Shown here in pieces: positions 63,301 to 64,000 of a stretch of DNA of 64,000 nt (position 1 is the first letter of the stretch; the number at the start of each line of letters is the position of its first letter). The position numbers and the translations under genes were made by a program. This DNA is from JAFDZW01 sp964404255. Its GTDB lineage: Bacteria > Bacteroidota > Ignavibacteria > Palsa-1295. Under the pieces are notes generated by a model. The model did not search any database. It saw only the letters and a list, made by a program, of their open reading frames with translations, and had not been told where the DNA came from. Where the stretch lies: positions 1 to 64,000 of the forward strand of contig CAYOJJ010000010.1 of the NCBI GenBank assembly GCA_964404255.1. The letters run 5' to 3'.

Positions 63301-64000
63301 AAGTATTATGTCCGACGGCACCTATGGGTTTCAAACCACCGGCATCGTCGAAATCGAAATTCCATCGGATTTTACGACGACCGATACGATCGTAAGCGGC
63401 GGATATTGCTGGATCATGGCCAGTGTTTCCAAAGGTACCGATACAATACCTCAGCTTATCGATATTGTCGCGCAGGCCGTCGAGGTAGAATTTGAAGATA
63501 ATGGAAATGCCCAAAGCCACTTCGATGCCGCATTACCTGCCGGAAGTATCACAAAGTTGGTATCGCCGATCTCACAGATCAGCAAGATAACCCAACCGTT
63601 CGAATCCTTCGATGGCAAGCATGAGGAAATTGGCAGTGAATTTTACACTCGCGTCAGCGAGCGCCTGCGTCATAAAGACCGGGCTATTACTCCCTGGGAC
63701 TATGAGCATCTCGTGCTCGATCGCTTCCCGAGCATCTACCGGGTAAAGTGTATTACTCATACCGATCCAGATTGCTTGTGCCGTACGCATGTGGATAAGA
63801 CAGGATGCTGTGGCTCTCAGGTGGCACCCGGCCATGTGCTTATGGTACCGATCTCGGACTTTAAGAACCGCACAAGCGGCGATCGGCTGCAGCCGAAGAC
63901 CAGCCGAAAAGTAATGCTTGAGATCGAGGAGTATCTCGAAGAGCGGACTTCACCGTTCGTCCATGTGCATGTCAAAAATCCTGTCTATGAGCAGATCCTT
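60386..64000 (+). CDS. Baseplate J-like wedge protein (Pvc11-like), cut by window edge
   Basis: The frame is open from the ATG at 60386 to the right edge, at least 1205 residues. It starts MSDCNCHSDTIILDGSG and continues with helical stretches, then mixed beta regions. Near the end are KDRAITPWDYEHLVLDRFPS, IYRVKCITHTDPDCLCRTH, GCCGSQVAPGHVLMVPISD and EERTSPFVHVHVKNPVYEQI, the typical ending pattern of the large baseplate J proteins of eCIS. A Cys/His-rich loop (four cysteines within about 20 residues) lies just before the conserved APGH. Its stop and further genes (tape measure, AAA+ ATPase, fibre, toxins) are outside the window. Confidence 0.88.
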   Translation, partial: MSDCNCHSDTIILDGSGQLQRYLAALDPSFAPIDGRSLEDLLVFAKRYAAQIRFYDLPEHKLPLPADSTKTNWKEFFRRDMAVIAASIGLVDLNAIEREYAQVSEQLLTHATPSLFAALFNPILGMAQRLDKWYSIAIADNPLHNDLELAITSNLKDQLTKARAYAAGYAIINPLHPLTLDTNSFENTDLWGLNEAITPDPSIYDNADPAKRLIDASLVISDIFNAFFATLQDLVTVKAQKYLEFALTAYPAHQPHMALFIAFLEIFRHAQDQMNGITGRMLDYYYKDVLQLTPKSSIPDKAYVVFSLAKDVAEYAIADGTTLKGGKDDSGKDLIYHTTKEIVANRASVAALKTIFIDKTKDSVNGVPTDLIKGIYARPIANSGDGFGAEFSDTVKKWPTFGIGHSISPSSEVYSAPWCRDAIAAVPPETENTQIGFAVASPQLLLQSGARLIYWRLPAFGQLFASQAAIEIWLSGEKTWVQATRASADDEKTLIPLLDAFLKDGFNDPVTVNTATYYYRPEETAIYLYIPASEQAIVNFDAKLHAPYSFATSHPVMRLMVGSAVGLSTKFFKDLCYTGTDDKNNSLEQSLYVRVGSMRQPSQSTTGTSTNSTFPETPDGLTPVVVQTDNGIQAINKPFDPFTAYPQPNKTFYIGSEEIFNKPVNQLAVRLDHVLEPTSNQYQVSVLYRKQWLDFITNGRDGQIPNGIPSLELQSDFLSKPVSSISKVARLEAKTTMINPVVLDRLNPITVTQWDPQSTGGFIRILNANQNDGDGPTMMVRSQDKAPVLQMKSVSISYYSKLEKLQIGIDQCFHITPFGSVEISPVTQLSTDKTISTENVAMFSQADEKGNYLLVDAKDRLLPQFIYSSPYSDFSNAPFTCQTLGSYLHPTVHPKTGINQYTGAPLVSTSANPIVQEEGMLLIGIANATALQTLSLLFEFADGTAKDEDSDDTPEIHWSYLTNNEWRPFPHESIMSDGTYGFQTTGIVEIEIPSDFTTTDTIVSGGYCWIMASVSKGTDTIPQLIDIVAQAVEVEFEDNGNAQSHFDAALPAGSITKLVSPISQISKITQPFESFDGKHEEIGSEFYTRVSERLRHKDRAITPWDYEHLVLDRFPSIYRVKCITHTDPDCLCRTHVDKTGCCGSQVAPGHVLMVPISDFKNRTSGDRLQPKTSRKVMLEIEEYLEERTSPFVHVHVKNPVYEQIL

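Noticed and set aside
52925..64000. Prophage tail or type VI secretion interpretation
   Set aside because: No capsid, portal, terminase or lysis genes, and no TssJ/L/M or ClpV genes are seen. DUF4255, DUF5908 and the LysM hub are typical of eCIS instead.

Overview
ORGANISM. The window looks like chromosomal DNA of a Bacteroidota-type bacterium. Two secreted proteins (46488-47633 and 47889-49808) end in type IX secretion (Por) C-terminal sorting domains. Several gene starts and candidate RNAs are preceded by the Bacteroidota -7 promoter box TAnnTTTG, and Shine-Dalgarno sequences are mostly weak. A lineage near Kapabacteria/Ignavibacteria is my guess from overall gene style; it is not shown by the sequence. 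Most of the window has moderate GC content and a codon style rich in GAT, ATC and CGC. Three stretches are clearly more AT-rich: about 8.69-10.08 kb, 14.99-20.4 kb, and the single gene at 57.3-58.0 kb. || LAYOUT. 0-8.6 kb: the 3' part of a TPR protein, a DinB-like protein coupled to two tandem oligopeptide-binding proteins, YciI, a DUF58 protein and fumarase. 8.7-11.5 kb: an AT-rich patch with a small unknown gene divergent from a TPR/LuxR regulator of mosaic composition, then a candidate structured RNA of about 390 nt ending in a strong intrinsic terminator. 11.6-15 kb: aminopeptidase P, a palindromic repeat element, a small TPR/lipoprotein operon and recO. 15-20.4 kb: an AT-rich, all-minus-strand operon of six genes holding two Fe(II)/2-oxoglutarate oxygenases, a proline-repeat HExxH protein, two paralogous beta-rich proteins and a duplicated-domain membrane protein. 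I regard it as the best candidate for an undescribed protein-modification system. 20.6-31 kb: HtrA protease; a polysaccharide operon (glycosyltransferase, polyprenyl-P sugar transferase, HAD phosphatase, PfkB kinase) with stop/start overlaps; trxB-queG; hydrolases. 31-52.6 kb: a PLC-type phosphoesterase, an RNA methylase/VWA/outer-membrane operon, TamB, a two-component system, tRNA-Lys(CTT), a Tat metallophosphoesterase fused to a cupredoxin divergent from an ECF sigma/anti-sigma pair, two T9SS cargo proteins, an unknown helical protein and a purple-acid-phosphatase-like enzyme. 52.8-64 kb: an extracellular contractile injection system (eCIS) operon that runs off the right edge. || HOW THE GENES WORK TOGETHER. 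The eCIS genes run in one direction: DUF4255 cap protein, unknown 406-aa protein, one sheath, two tube proteins, DUF5908 small protein, LysM baseplate protein, VgrG-like spike, PAAR tip, gp25 wedge, baseplate J-like wedge (cut at 64000). A phage-like contractile nanotube would be built from these parts; the ATPase, tape measure, fibre and cargo genes must lie beyond the window. The operon has a promoter-like box and a roughly 110-nt leader that ends in a terminator-shaped hairpin just before the first start codon, which suggests attenuation or a leader-derived small RNA. Similar box-plus-hairpin-plus-terminator units lie at 11.03-11.43 kb and 32.5-32.6 kb.
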